Assembly (NCBI RefSeq): GCF_007559025.1
Contig: NZ_CP041765.1
Location: 3,221,501-3,285,500 of the forward strand
Length of the DNA: 64,000 nucleotides
Reading direction: 5' to 3'
Origin: Tomitella fengzijianii
Lineage (GTDB): Bacteria > Actinomycetota > Actinomycetes > Mycobacteriales > Mycobacteriaceae
Both the position numbers and the translations under genes were made by a program. Below, one piece after another: positions 1 through 7,613 of this stretch (its first letter is position 1; the number at the start of each line of letters is the position of its first letter). The notes beneath the pieces were generated by a model. That model saw only the letters and a program-made list of their open reading frames with translations, had not been told where the DNA came from and ran no database searches.

Positions 1-1
1 G

Positions 2-469
2 TCGGCGGTGCTGACCGGCCGGGTGCTCGCCGCCGTAGTGCTGACTGCCGTCGCACAGGCCGTCGTCCTCGCGGTGGCGCTGGTGCTCGGCTACCGCCCG
101 GCGGGGACCGCCCTCGGATGGCTGGGCACCGCCGGGCTGCTGCTCGCGATGACGCTCGCGCTCACGTGGCTCACCGTCGCCCTCGGCCTCGCCGCGCCGA
201 ACGCCGAGACGGCGAGCAACACGCCCATGCCGCTGCTGTTCCTGCCGTTCCTGTCCAGCGGATTCGTACCCACCGAGTCGATGCCCGCCGCCGTGCGCTG
301 GTTCGCCGAATACCAACCATTCACGCCGATCATCAACACGCTGCGCGCGTGGCTGTCCGGCGCCGCCGCCGGCGCGGACGCCTGGTGGGCGTTCGGATGG
401 TGCGCCCTGATCGCCGCCGCATGCTTCCTCTGGGCGCGCCGCCTGTATTCGCGCGTGCGGGCACACTGA
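2..469 (+). CDS. ABC-2 type transporter permease, C-terminal part (gene starts before the window)
   Basis: Integral membrane subunit of an ABC exporter. The visible 155 residues hold several hydrophobic helices and the segment SSGFVPTESMPAAVRWFAEYQP followed by ITPI-like residues (PFTPIINTLRAWL) typical of DrrB/ABC-2 permeases, where this loop precedes the last membrane helix. The frame is open to the left edge, so the GTG at 8 is probably internal and the true start and ATPase partner lie upstream. Only 4 bases separate its stop from the MerR gene, suggesting one transcript in which the regulator may control the exporter. The substrate cannot be told; drug or lipid export is usual for the family. 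Confidence 0.8.
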   Translation, partial: SAVLTGRVLAAVVLTAVAQAVVLAVALVLGYRPAGTALGWLGTAGLLLAMTLALTWLTVALGLAAPNAETASNTPMPLLFLPFLSSGFVPTESMPAAVRWFAEYQPFTPIINTLRAWLSGAAAGADAWWAFGWCALIAAACFLWARRLYSRVRAH

Positions 470-473
470 TCCC

Positions 474-1229
474 ATGCTGACGATCGGCCAACTGGCTGCG
501 CACGCCGGCGTGACGGTACGCGCGGTGCGGCACTATCACCGTCTCGGACTGCTGCCGGAGCCGCCACGCGACCATTCGGGCTACCGGCGCTATGACGCAC
601 GCGCCGTCGTCGACCTGATCCGGATCCGCACGCTCGCCGGCGCGGGCGTGCCGCTGGCGAAAGTGCCGGATCTCCTCCACGCCACCCCCGCGGACTTCTC
701 CGCGGCCGTCGCCCGGATCGACGACCGTCTGTGCGCGCAGATCCGCCGACTCGAGAACAACAGGACGACCATCGCACGGCTGGCCGCAGGAGACAGCCTC
801 GCGTTGCCCGACTCGGCGGTCTCCTACCTCGCCATGCTGCGCGCCCAGGGCGTCCCCGAGTCGATGGTCGAGGTGGAACGGGACTCGTGGATCATCCTCG
901 CGGCGAAATGGCCGGACCGGCTGGACGCGTGGATCGCGGACAAGCGCCGCAGTTTCGACGACCCGCGGATGTTGCGGCTGTACCGGCTACTCGACCTCGA
1001 CGGGATCACGGCCGAGGACCCGCGGCTGGCCGAGGCGGCAGACCTGCTCGTCGCCCTGTCCGAAGCCTACGACCCCGCCGAACAGCCCGACGAGCTCACC
1101 GAACAGGCACTCGTGGAGTTGCTCGACTCGTTCGCCGACCGCTACGGCCCCATCGCGGACCGGATGCAGGAACTCCTGGCGCAACGGGGCTGGACCGGCC
1201 TGAGCAACATGCAACGCACCGGCCGCTGA
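474..1229 (+). CDS. MerR family transcriptional regulator
   Basis: DNA-binding regulator of 251 residues. The N-terminus (MLTIGQLAAHAGVTVRAVRHYHRLGLL, residues 1-27) is a textbook MerR winged helix with the R-x-YRRYD wing at about 39-44. A helical dimerisation region follows, then a long C-terminal region of about 150 residues without the cysteine metal-binding loop of metal sensors. This suggests an organic ligand or protein-type effector. The ATG is only 4 bases after the ABC permease stop, so the two are probably co-transcribed and the regulator may be autoregulatory for the exporter. The effector is unknown. Confidence 0.88.
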   Translation: MLTIGQLAAHAGVTVRAVRHYHRLGLLPEPPRDHSGYRRYDARAVVDLIRIRTLAGAGVPLAKVPDLLHATPADFSAAVARIDDRLCAQIRRLENNRTTIARLAAGDSLALPDSAVSYLAMLRAQGVPESMVEVERDSWIILAAKWPDRLDAWIADKRRSFDDPRMLRLYRLLDLDGITAEDPRLAEAADLLVALSEAYDPAEQPDELTEQALVELLDSFADRYGPIADRMQELLAQRGWTGLSNMQRTGR

Positions 1230-1244
1230 CCGGCCGCCGCAGGT

Positions 1245-2057
1245 TCAGGAGCCGCCCAGCAGCGCCGGCAGGTCCGCGATGGAGTCGATGATGTGGTCGG
1301 GCTTGTCGGGTGACACGTCGACCACCGCCTTGCGGTACTTGCCGGTGCGCACCAGGGTGCCGGTGAGACCGGCTCGCTGCGCGGCGATCACGTCCGAGCG
1401 CAGGTCGTCGCCCACCATCAACAGCCGCGTGGGCTCCACGCCGACCACCTCGGCCGCCGACAGGAACGCCGTGATCGACGGCTTGCCCACCACCGTGATC
1501 CCCTCCCCTCCCGCCTCCTCCAGGCCCGGCAGGTACAGCCCCGTGTCCACGCGCAGCCCGTCCTCGGTCGCCCACACCATGCCCCGGTGCATCGCGACCA
1601 CCGGCGTGCCCCCCAGCATGAGCTCGACGACGCGGCTGAGCGTGAGGTGATCGAAGGCCGCGCCCGCGCCGCCGAGCACCACGACCTCGGGATCGTCGGC
1701 GTCGAACGTCACCCCCGGCATGTCCTCGGTGAGGTCGGCGCCGCTGTTGATCAGCCACGCGCGCGCACCCGGGTGCGTCGACTGCAGGTACTCGGAGGTG
1801 AGGACCGCGGCGGTGAGCACCTCGTCGGCGTCCACCGCGATGCCCCCGGCTGCGAGGCGCTCCACGATCTGCGCGCGCGTACGCGAGGTGGTGCTGGTGA
1901 GGAACGCGCGCGGGATGCCCCGCCGTTCCAGCTCCGCCAGAGCGTCGGCCGCCCCGGGCAGTGGCCGCCAGGACGTGGCGATCACGCCGTCGATGTCCAG
2001 CAGCACACCGTCGATGTCCGCCGGTTTCGTGCTGTCCGTTTCCGCCCGGTCGCCCAT
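1245..2057 (-). CDS. HAD-IIA family hydrolase (NagD-like phosphatase)
   Basis: Predicted cytosolic phosphatase of 270 residues. HAD motif I is DIDGVI near residue 15 (nucleophile Asp), motif II is the LTSTTSRTRAQI stretch, motif III Lys is in VVGKPSITAF, and motif IV is LMVGDDLRSDV. The GKP plus GDD arrangement and a C2-type cap fit the NagD/p-nitrophenyl phosphatase group of sugar or nucleotide phosphatases; the substrate is not identifiable. The ATG at 2057 was chosen because upstream in-frame residues are low-complexity and unlike the family. The gene is convergent with the MerR gene, with only 15 bases between them. Confidence 0.85.
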   Translation of the reverse strand: MGDRAETDSTKPADIDGVLLDIDGVIATSWRPLPGAADALAELERRGIPRAFLTSTTSRTRAQIVERLAAGGIAVDADEVLTAAVLTSEYLQSTHPGARAWLINSGADLTEDMPGVTFDADDPEVVVLGGAGAAFDHLTLSRVVELMLGGTPVVAMHRGMVWATEDGLRVDTGLYLPGLEEAGGEGITVVGKPSITAFLSAAEVVGVEPTRLLMVGDDLRSDVIAAQRAGLTGTLVRTGKYRKAVVDVSPDKPDHIIDSIADLPALLGGS

Positions 2058-2120
2058 GGGTTCAGCGTAGTGCGGCGGCCGGCGCTCCATCTGCCGTTGC
2101 CGCCCGCCCCTGCACAGGTG

Positions 2121-2182
2121 CGCCGATCCAGCAGTCTGGGCACATTTCCCGCCCGGAACGTACCCACACAGCTGGATCGGCG
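2121..2182. repeat. Inverted repeat with 12-bp perfect arms and 38-bp spacer
   Basis: CGCCGATCCAGC at 2121-2132 is repeated as its exact reverse complement at 2171-2182. It lies in the 227-bp gap upstream of the HAD gene and downstream of the secreted-protein gene. It could be a regulatory site or the remains of a small mobile repeat; nothing in the sequence decides between these. Confidence 0.55.
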
Positions 2183-2234
2183 GGCGGGACGCGTCCCGGT
2201 CCCGCCTCTCTGCTGCGGCACCGCGCACGACAAC

Positions 2235-2268
2235 GCCGGCCCCGGGGACGGATGCCCCTGGGACCGGC
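2235..2268 (-). terminator. Possible terminator hairpin after the secreted-protein gene
   Basis: A GC-rich near-perfect stem (GCCGGCCCCGGGG against CCCCTGGGACCGGC, about 12 of 14 pairs) with a 7-base loop sits 17 bases beyond the stop codon of the minus-strand secreted-protein gene. There is no T-run, as is common for actinobacterial stem-loop terminators. Confidence 0.4.
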
Positions 2269-2284
2269 GCTGCTGCGTGCGGTG

Positions 2285-2932
2285 CTACTTCTCGGTGCCG
2301 AACAGGCTGCCGAGGCTGCCGAACAGGTCCAGGCTGCCCAGGCCGGCGCCCTCGCCCGCCGTGGTCGTGCAGCCGCTGACGGTGACCGGCTCGGAAAAGC
2401 CCTCTGCTTCCACCGCGTCCCAGCCGCCGGCCGGGCTGCCGCGGTACATCTTGAACGTGACCTTATGCGTGCCGTCCTCGGTGGGCGCGATGCCCAGCTC
2501 GTCGAGGTTCACGGTGTTCTCGCCCACCGCGACGTTCCAGCCGTACTTCTCGCCGTACTTTTCGTTCAGCGCCGTAGCAGCGTCCTCCTGGTTGGTGACG
2601 ACCGGGCGGTACACGCCGAAGAACTCACCCTCATCGCTGGGGAGAGTGGCGTCCTCTCCGTCCACGCGGAAGTCCGCCACCCAGTTGATCGCGTCGCTGT
2701 TCTCGGCTTCCAGCGTGAAGTCGACGGTGCAGTTGTCGTACCCGGTGGCCGTGACGGTCACCCTTTCGTCCGGCGAGTAGCTGACCTCGCCGGTCTCGGT
2801 CGCCTCGGCGGCCGAGCCCAGGCTGCCGAGGGAGCCGCTCGGCGCCGCCGTGGCGATCCCGGGTGCGACGAACGCGCCGGCCAGGGCCACCGCGCCGATA
2901 CCCGCCAACATCGAAATACGTGCAGAACGCAT
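2285..2932 (-). CDS. Secreted protein with terminal GSLGSL motifs (paralogue A)
   Basis: Unrecognised exported protein of 215 residues. A signal peptide (MRSARISMLAGIGAVALAGAFVAPGIATAAP) ends near residue 31. The mature chain begins at once with GSLGSLG, and the last residues contain FGSLGSLFG, so the same glycine-serine-leucine motif stands at both ends. Between them is a probably beta-rich domain with two cysteines (in NCTVDF and SGCTTT) likely to form a disulfide. The gene at 7614-8384 has the same plan and a matching CTVD motif, so the two are paralogues. The ATG at 2932 follows AAAAGG and starts the signal peptide. Likely located outside the cell or in the mycomembrane; function unknown. 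Confidence 0.8.
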   Translation of the reverse strand: MRSARISMLAGIGAVALAGAFVAPGIATAAPSGSLGSLGSAAEATETGEVSYSPDERVTVTATGYDNCTVDFTLEAENSDAINWVADFRVDGEDATLPSDEGEFFGVYRPVVTNQEDAATALNEKYGEKYGWNVAVGENTVNLDELGIAPTEDGTHKVTFKMYRGSPAGGWDAVEAEGFSEPVTVSGCTTTAGEGAGLGSLDLFGSLGSLFGTEK

Positions 2933-3458
2933 GAAGTTCACAACCTTTTCTCTCGCGCGATACCGACAAAACAGTTGAACTGCCCGGTTTCGCAGCTTTT
3001 CCTCGCGCCAAGACACGCCGGAATCCGAGTCATGGTGGAACCGTACAGACGGGGTCCGACAACAAGTGAACCGTCCTGAAGAACCTCAGATCCGATGTCA
3101 TCCGAACGTCCTACATCCATTGAGTACGAGCGTCGAATGAGGCAGTTCCCCGACCCGTTGGGGCCGACGTGCAGGCGGCCGGCCGCCACCGCACACGGCG
3201 CAGGCTCCCGCGCACGCCCCGGCCTGCACTGGGATGGCCCGTGCCGCCGGTATCGCACCGGATTTCACCTGGCCCGCGCCCATCATGGAGGCATTGCACC
3301 GGATCGACGGGGTGCGGCGGCACCGAAGGCGGAGCGCAGGAGACTGAGGCGGACACCCTCCGCAATGACATCCGCGAGCTGCGCGAGTCCGGAGCGAACC
3401 TGCGGGACGTGGACTCTCTGATCGCTCTTCCACGCCGCTCGAGAGAACGAAGTCGCTT
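2933..3458. other. Intergenic stretch without a convincing gene
   Basis: About 530 bases between the start of the secreted-protein gene and the AbiE operator. Short open frames occur on both strands, but their translations are arginine/proline/cysteine-rich with no recognisable domain, signal peptide or good ribosome site. It must hold the promoter of the leftward secreted-protein gene; no clear element was identified. Confidence 0.5.
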
Positions 3459-3492
3459 GTCACAACGCTACCGTTTTCGGTAGTGTTGTGAC
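3459..3492. promoter_or_regulatory. Palindromic operator of the AbiE-type toxin-antitoxin operon
   Basis: A 15-bp inverted repeat with a 4-base TTTT spacer (GTCACAACGCTACCG, then CGGTAGTGTTGTGAC) has a single mismatch and ends directly against the antitoxin ATG at 3493. AbiEi-type antitoxins are known to repress their own operon by binding inverted repeats at the promoter. A site abutting the start codon suggests a leaderless or nearly leaderless transcript. Confidence 0.7.
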
Positions 3493-4035
3493 ATGAACGC
3501 TCAGGTGAAGAACCGGACGATCGTGCGCGAGATTGCGCTCGACCACTACGGATACGTCACCACGAAGGCAGCGGGCGAGGCCGGAGTACCTGCTCGCGAG
3601 TTGCCCAAGCTTGCCGCACGCGGCGGCCTGGAGAACATCGCCTACGGGCTCTATCGTGTGCCGGACATTCCGCCGACCCCCTACGATCAGTTCGCCGAGG
3701 CACTCCTGCGGGCGGGCGGAGAGGCGTACCTGCACGGCGAGTCAGTGCTCGCGTTGTTCGACCTCGCCGACGTGAATCCGCTGCGGATCAAGGTGGCCGT
3801 CCGGCGCCGTACGCGCCCCGCGCTTCCGCCATTCATGGAGCTGACTCACGTGAGTACGGAGGAACGCACGACGTTCTACGAGGGCTTGGCGGCACAGCCG
3901 GTTGCCGACGCCATCCTCGAGTGCCGCGGCCGCATCGAGACCAGGCGTCTACTGGACGCAGTCGCGCAAGCGCGAAGCAAAGGACTGCTGACCACGACCG
4001 AGTGGCGGCGAGTGAAGAAAGGGCTTCGGTCGTGA
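3493..4035 (+). CDS. AbiEi-family type IV toxin-antitoxin system antitoxin
   Basis: 180-residue antitoxin and probable autorepressor. An N-terminal winged-helix region (about residues 16-55, YVTTKAAGEAGVPARELPKL then YGLYRVPDIP) is the hallmark of AbiEi/MenA-like proteins. The C-terminal part (HGESVLALFDLADVNP and following) matches the AbiEi effector domain. The stop overlaps the GTG start of the toxin by 4 bases (GTGA), the usual organisation of this family. A near-perfect palindrome ends at its ATG, consistent with autoregulation. Base composition is lower in GC than the neighbours, suggesting acquisition by transfer. Confidence 0.87.
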   Translation: MNAQVKNRTIVREIALDHYGYVTTKAAGEAGVPARELPKLAARGGLENIAYGLYRVPDIPPTPYDQFAEALLRAGGEAYLHGESVLALFDLADVNPLRIKVAVRRRTRPALPPFMELTHVSTEERTTFYEGLAAQPVADAILECRGRIETRRLLDAVAQARSKGLLTTTEWRRVKKGLRS

Positions 4036-4877
4036 ACTACACCGGCACTCCGGCGAATGTACGCTCGCTGAACCAGCGCATCCGCAACGTCGAAGGCGAC
4101 GAAGGACTGACGCAACGGCGTTGCGTCGGGATGGCGCTGGTCGTTGTCGGCCAGATGCTCCCTGAAGGAGCAGTCAAGGGTGGCAGTGCGATGGCACTGC
4201 GCTACGGGCGCAACACACGGTTCACGCAAGACCTCGACGCGGCGCGAGTCCGGTCGCTCGCCCACTTCCGAAGCGAGTTCGAGGCATCGTTGGCAGCCGG
4301 CTGGGCCGGTTTCACCGGAAGACTGATCGAGAAGGCGGCACCGCGTCCGCAGGCGGTACCTACGGCCTACGTGATGCAGCCGTTCGACGTGAAGCTCGAT
4401 TACCAAGGACGAGCCTGGCGCACCGTGAAGTTCGAGCTGGGACACAACGAAATCGGTGACGCCGACGAGCCCGAGTATCATCTTGCCGCCGAGCTCGCCG
4501 AGCTCTTCACCGAGGTCGGTCTGGAGGCGCCGAATCCGATAGCTGTCATGCGTTCGGATCATCAGATCGCACAGAAGCTTCACGCGGTATCGGGAGAGGG
4601 GAGCGAGCGAGCCCGCGATCTCGTCGACCTTCAACTCCTCGATAAGGGTGAGGACTTCGATCTCACACAGGTGGCCATGACGTGTGTCAGGCTATTCGGC
4701 TACCGTCAGCAGCAGGTGTGGCCGCCGAACATCACAACCGGCACCCAGTGGAGCACGCTCTACACCGAAGCCGCTGATGGGCTCGATGTTCTGCCCGCCG
4801 TCGACGAAGCCGTGGCCTGGGTCAACAACTTCGTCGAGCGCATCACGGCATCGATGGAAGGAACGCCGCGGACATGA
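4032..4877 (+). CDS. AbiEii/AbiGii-family nucleotidyltransferase toxin
   Basis: Toxin partner of 281 residues, a DNA polymerase beta-like nucleotidyltransferase. The catalytic signature is visible: KGGSAMALRYG with Gly51-Ser52, followed by TRFTQDLDA with Asp67 and Asp69. The later motif QKLHAVSGEG...RARDLVDL matches the conserved helical region of AbiEii toxins. In mycobacterial MenT homologues this enzyme adds nucleotides to tRNA 3' ends; the same target is an inference here. The start is the GTG at 4032, which overlaps the antitoxin stop; reading further upstream would run antisense-like sequence inside the antitoxin gene. All catalytic residues are present, so it looks active. Confidence 0.87.
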   Translation: MNYTGTPANVRSLNQRIRNVEGDEGLTQRRCVGMALVVVGQMLPEGAVKGGSAMALRYGRNTRFTQDLDAARVRSLAHFRSEFEASLAAGWAGFTGRLIEKAAPRPQAVPTAYVMQPFDVKLDYQGRAWRTVKFELGHNEIGDADEPEYHLAAELAELFTEVGLEAPNPIAVMRSDHQIAQKLHAVSGEGSERARDLVDLQLLDKGEDFDLTQVAMTCVRLFGYRQQQVWPPNITTGTQWSTLYTEAADGLDVLPAVDEAVAWVNNFVERITASMEGTPRT

Positions 4878-4949
4878 TCCGCTCGGGTCGGGACGGCTTC
4901 GCGCCCCCACGGCGTGCCGGTCGCCCCGACGCAACAGCGCGCGCGTGGA

Positions 4950-5705
4950 CTATCCGAGAGCCGATCCGAACGCCGGCGGCACCGGCACGTACCGGCTCGC
5001 GGGCACCACGTCGATCTTCTCCGCCGCACCGAACGTGGCCGTGGACGCGCTCATCGCGTCGGTGCGCCGCTTGAGCTCCGCCTTGGCATCGTCGCGCGCC
5101 CGGTCGACGCCGTAGAAGGCGAAGATGTCGGATTTGGCGGCGTCCGGGAACTGCTCCTCGACGATCGCCGCGAGCGCGGGCGCCCCGGGCGTGACCGCGC
5201 GGATCACCAGGTTCTGCACGTATCCGAAGGTGCCCTGCACGTCGATGGCCACCTGCGTGTGATGGTCCTGCCAGCGCGAGCGCCAGTGCTCCGGGTCCAT
5301 GCCGTCGGGCCGCCGCAGCAGCGCGACGCCGGTGAATCCGCGGACGCGCGCGTCCGGGCCCGACCCCTGCGGCGCCGGCATCGCCATCGGCACCGACTCC
5401 GTGACGAGCCACCCCTCGACCCGGCTCGCGGCACCTCCCAGGATCTTCTCGATGCGGAGGCGTTCGGGCCCCTCGCACCGGTCCAGCCACACCGCGACGA
5501 ACGCGGACACCGGGCGGTCGAACGTGGTCAGCCGCAGCGGTGCGTCGGCGACGGCCGCGTCGTCGGCGCACACCTGCACGCCCCGGGCGCCGGCCGCGGC
5601 GATCTCCTCCGCCACCGGCCCCCGCAGCGCCGCCGAGAACGCGTCCCGCGACGCGACGTCGTCCGCTTCGCCGTCGCGCCACACCGCGTAGATGACCTTC
5701 TCCAT
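4950..5705 (-). CDS. EthD domain-containing protein
   Basis: 251-residue soluble protein. The segment LRRPDGMDPEHWRSRWQDHHTQVA (about residues 130-153) is the EthD/Dabb-type ferredoxin-like motif in which a WxxHH stretch follows RP-G. The N-terminal half (MEKVIYAVWRD...) looks like a second degenerate copy of the same alpha+beta barrel fold, so the protein may be an internal dimer. EthD proteins accompany degradation of ethers and polyketides or act as small cyclase/oxidase helpers. No pathway partner is adjacent, so the role is open. Translation starts at ATG 5705 with GGAGGGTTCG upstream. Confidence 0.75.
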   Translation of the reverse strand: MEKVIYAVWRDGEADDVASRDAFSAALRGPVAEEIAAAGARGVQVCADDAAVADAPLRLTTFDRPVSAFVAVWLDRCEGPERLRIEKILGGAASRVEGWLVTESVPMAMPAPQGSGPDARVRGFTGVALLRRPDGMDPEHWRSRWQDHHTQVAIDVQGTFGYVQNLVIRAVTPGAPALAAIVEEQFPDAAKSDIFAFYGVDRARDDAKAELKRRTDAMSASTATFGAAEKIDVVPASRYVPVPPAFGSALG

Positions 5706-5913
5706 CGAACCCTCCAGGTCGTCGCCCGCCTGCCTCCGGTCGAGGCCGCCACTGATGGTCTACCGTCGTGTGCGCACAATCGATGTGAGCGGTGCCACTG
5801 GCCGGGAGCGCCTCCGACCACTACGCTCCAAGTGACTGTAAACGCGGGTTGCAGACAAAGTGCCCGCAGCGGGCGGCCGTCCGCCCCGCCGACCCTCAAA
5901 GAATGGAGCGCCC

Positions 5914-6366
5914 GTGAGTGACGACCTCAAGGCCAGCATCGAGATCGACGCCCCCGTGGAGAAGGTGTGGACCATCGTCTCCGACCTCAAGCGCATGGGC
6001 GAGTGGAGCCCGATGACGCGCAAGATGCGCGTGTCCGGCCCCGTGGGCGTGGGCACCAAGACGTTCAACCTGAACAAGTCGGGGTGGCGCGTCTGGCCGA
6101 CGACCTCCAAGGTGGTGCGCTTCGAGTCGAACAAGCAGATCGCGTTCCGGGTCAACGAGAACCGCACCATCTGGTCTTACGAGCTGATCAGCGACGGGCA
6201 GACCACCACCGTCACCGAGCGGCGCGAGGTGCCCGAGGGCACGTCGAAGGTCTCGCAGTTCCTGGTCAAGTACTTCATGGGCGGCACCGAGCCGTTCGAG
6301 CAGAACCTCGCCAAGGGCATGGACGCGACGCTCGCCCGCATCAAGCGCGAGGCCGAGGCCGCCTGA
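5914..6366 (+). CDS. SRPBCC family protein (polyketide cyclase/START-like)
   Basis: 150-residue single-domain SRPBCC protein. It begins with KASIEIDAPVEKVWTIVSDLKRMGEWSP, the first strand and helices of the helix-grip fold, and ends in the long C-terminal helix (FEQNLAKGMDATLARIKREAEAA) that closes the hydrophobic pocket. Such proteins bind lipids or other hydrophobic small molecules; the ligand is unknown. The GTG at 5914 follows ATGGAG at suitable distance and gives a chain of normal family length. A longer in-frame start at 5860 would add a proline/arginine-rich tail unlike the family. Confidence 0.82.
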   Translation: MSDDLKASIEIDAPVEKVWTIVSDLKRMGEWSPMTRKMRVSGPVGVGTKTFNLNKSGWRVWPTTSKVVRFESNKQIAFRVNENRTIWSYELISDGQTTTVTERREVPEGTSKVSQFLVKYFMGGTEPFEQNLAKGMDATLARIKREAEAA

Positions 6367-6377
6367 CACCCCGCCGT

Positions 6378-6423
6378 GATGCGGCACCGCCCGCGCCGGA
6401 CGACGGGCGGGCGGTGCCGCATC
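6378..6423. terminator. Bidirectional terminator hairpin between convergent genes
   Basis: A perfect 17-bp stem (GATGCGGCACCGCCCGC and its complement) with a 12-base loop lies between the stops of the SRPBCC gene (+) and the dehydrogenase gene (-). Its position and strength fit a shared transcription terminator; no T-tract is present. Confidence 0.7.
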
Positions 6424-6439
6424 GACGGAGCAGGCCGGG

Positions 6440-7489
6440 TCAGGGGTGCAGCACGATCTTGCCCACATGCTTCCTGCGGGCCAGCTCCTCCTGCGCCCCG
6501 GCCGCCTGGTCCAGCGGATAGCGTGCGGCGATCACGGGCGTCACCGCGCCGGCGCGCGCGATGTCCATCAGCATTCGGAAGTGCTCCGGGGTGTGCATGC
6601 TGGAGCCGACGATCCGGATGTTGTGCAGGTACAGCCTGCGCACGTCGAATGCCACATCGTGCCCGCCCAGCGCCCCGGCGATGACCCAGCGGCCGCCCTC
6701 GCGGACGAGCGGCACGCCGCGGCCGACGAGGTCTCCGGCGACGACGTCCAGCGCCACGTCGATGCCCTCGGGGGCCAGGTCCCGCACCTGCGCGATGACG
6801 TCGTCCGCGCGGTCGATCACCGCGTCGGCGCCCGCTTCCCGCACCGCGTCCGCCTTCGGGCCGCTGCTGACGGCGAGCACCCGCACGCCCCGGGCGCGGG
6901 CCAGCTGCACCAGCGCCAAGCCCACTCCGCCCGACGCCCCGGTGACGAGCACCGTGTCGCCGGCCGCCACGCCGCCGCGCTCGATCATGCCCAGCGCGGT
7001 GCCATAGGCGGTGGGGAGCGCGGCCAGCTGGTCATCGGAGAGCGGCGAGCCGGACACGTCGTGGATGCGGTCGATCGGCGCGGTCGCGTACTGGGCGTAT
7101 CCGCCGTCGCGTTCGCTGCCCATCAGGCCCACCGGGTGCGCGTCCGCGGCGGCCGAGTCGTAGATCGCCGGGTCGATCACCACGCGCCGCCCGATCAGCG
7201 CCCTGTCGCCATCCGCCCCCACCTCGACGACGATCCCGCACACGTCGGCGCCCTGCACCCGCGGAAAGTCGATCGGCCCGCGCCATCCGGCGGGCGCGTC
7301 CGGATCGCCGGGCAGTCCGTAGGCGCCCTGCCTGGTCCACAGATCCGTGTTGTTCACGGCGACGGAGCGCACCTGCACGAGCGCCTCCGATGCACCGGGT
7401 GCCGGGACTGCTGCGCGGACGGTCTCCACCACCTCCGGTCCGCCGTGCCGGGTGATCCGCGCTGCGGTCATCGTGTCCGGGGTGCTCAT
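6440..7489 (-). CDS. MDR-superfamily (quinone oxidoreductase-like) NAD(P)-dependent dehydrogenase
   Basis: 349-residue medium-chain dehydrogenase/reductase. The GroES-like N-terminal half contains FPRVQGADVCGIVVEVG. The nucleotide-binding domain contains VTGASGGVGLALVQLARARG, the Rossmann glycine motif (about residues 160-180). No four-cysteine structural zinc lobe is visible, so it is closer to quinone oxidoreductases than to zinc alcohol dehydrogenases. The ATG at 7489 was chosen because it gives the usual MxxAxRxxxxGGPEV start; residues further upstream are arginine-rich. Substrate unknown. It is a monocistron, with a terminator hairpin on each side. Confidence 0.83.
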   Translation of the reverse strand: MSTPDTMTAARITRHGGPEVVETVRAAVPAPGASEALVQVRSVAVNNTDLWTRQGAYGLPGDPDAPAGWRGPIDFPRVQGADVCGIVVEVGADGDRALIGRRVVIDPAIYDSAAADAHPVGLMGSERDGGYAQYATAPIDRIHDVSGSPLSDDQLAALPTAYGTALGMIERGGVAAGDTVLVTGASGGVGLALVQLARARGVRVLAVSSGPKADAVREAGADAVIDRADDVIAQVRDLAPEGIDVALDVVAGDLVGRGVPLVREGGRWVIAGALGGHDVAFDVRRLYLHNIRIVGSSMHTPEHFRMLMDIARAGAVTPVIAARYPLDQAAGAQEELARRKHVGKIVLHP

Positions 7490-7555
7490 CGATCGTCCTC
7501 CCGTGGGTCGGCGCCTTGCGTTCGCGCGAAGGCCGCGTCCCACGGTAGCGACGCG

Positions 7556-7592
7556 ACGGCGTCCCGCACTCACACAGAGTGCGGGACGCCGT
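7556..7592 (-). terminator. Strong terminator hairpin
   Basis: A perfect 16-bp stem (ACGGCGTCCCGCACTC and its complement) with a 5-base ACACA loop lies 22 bases beyond the stop of the minus-strand secreted-protein gene and upstream of the dehydrogenase start. It should separate the two minus-strand transcripts. Confidence 0.72.
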
Positions 7593-7613
7593 GACGTGCT
7601 GCTGTTCGCCCGA

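Noticed and set aside
3095..3463. Open frames on both strands between the secreted-protein gene and the AbiE operon
   Set aside because: Arg/Pro/Cys-rich translations, no family resemblance, and frames on both strands equally open.
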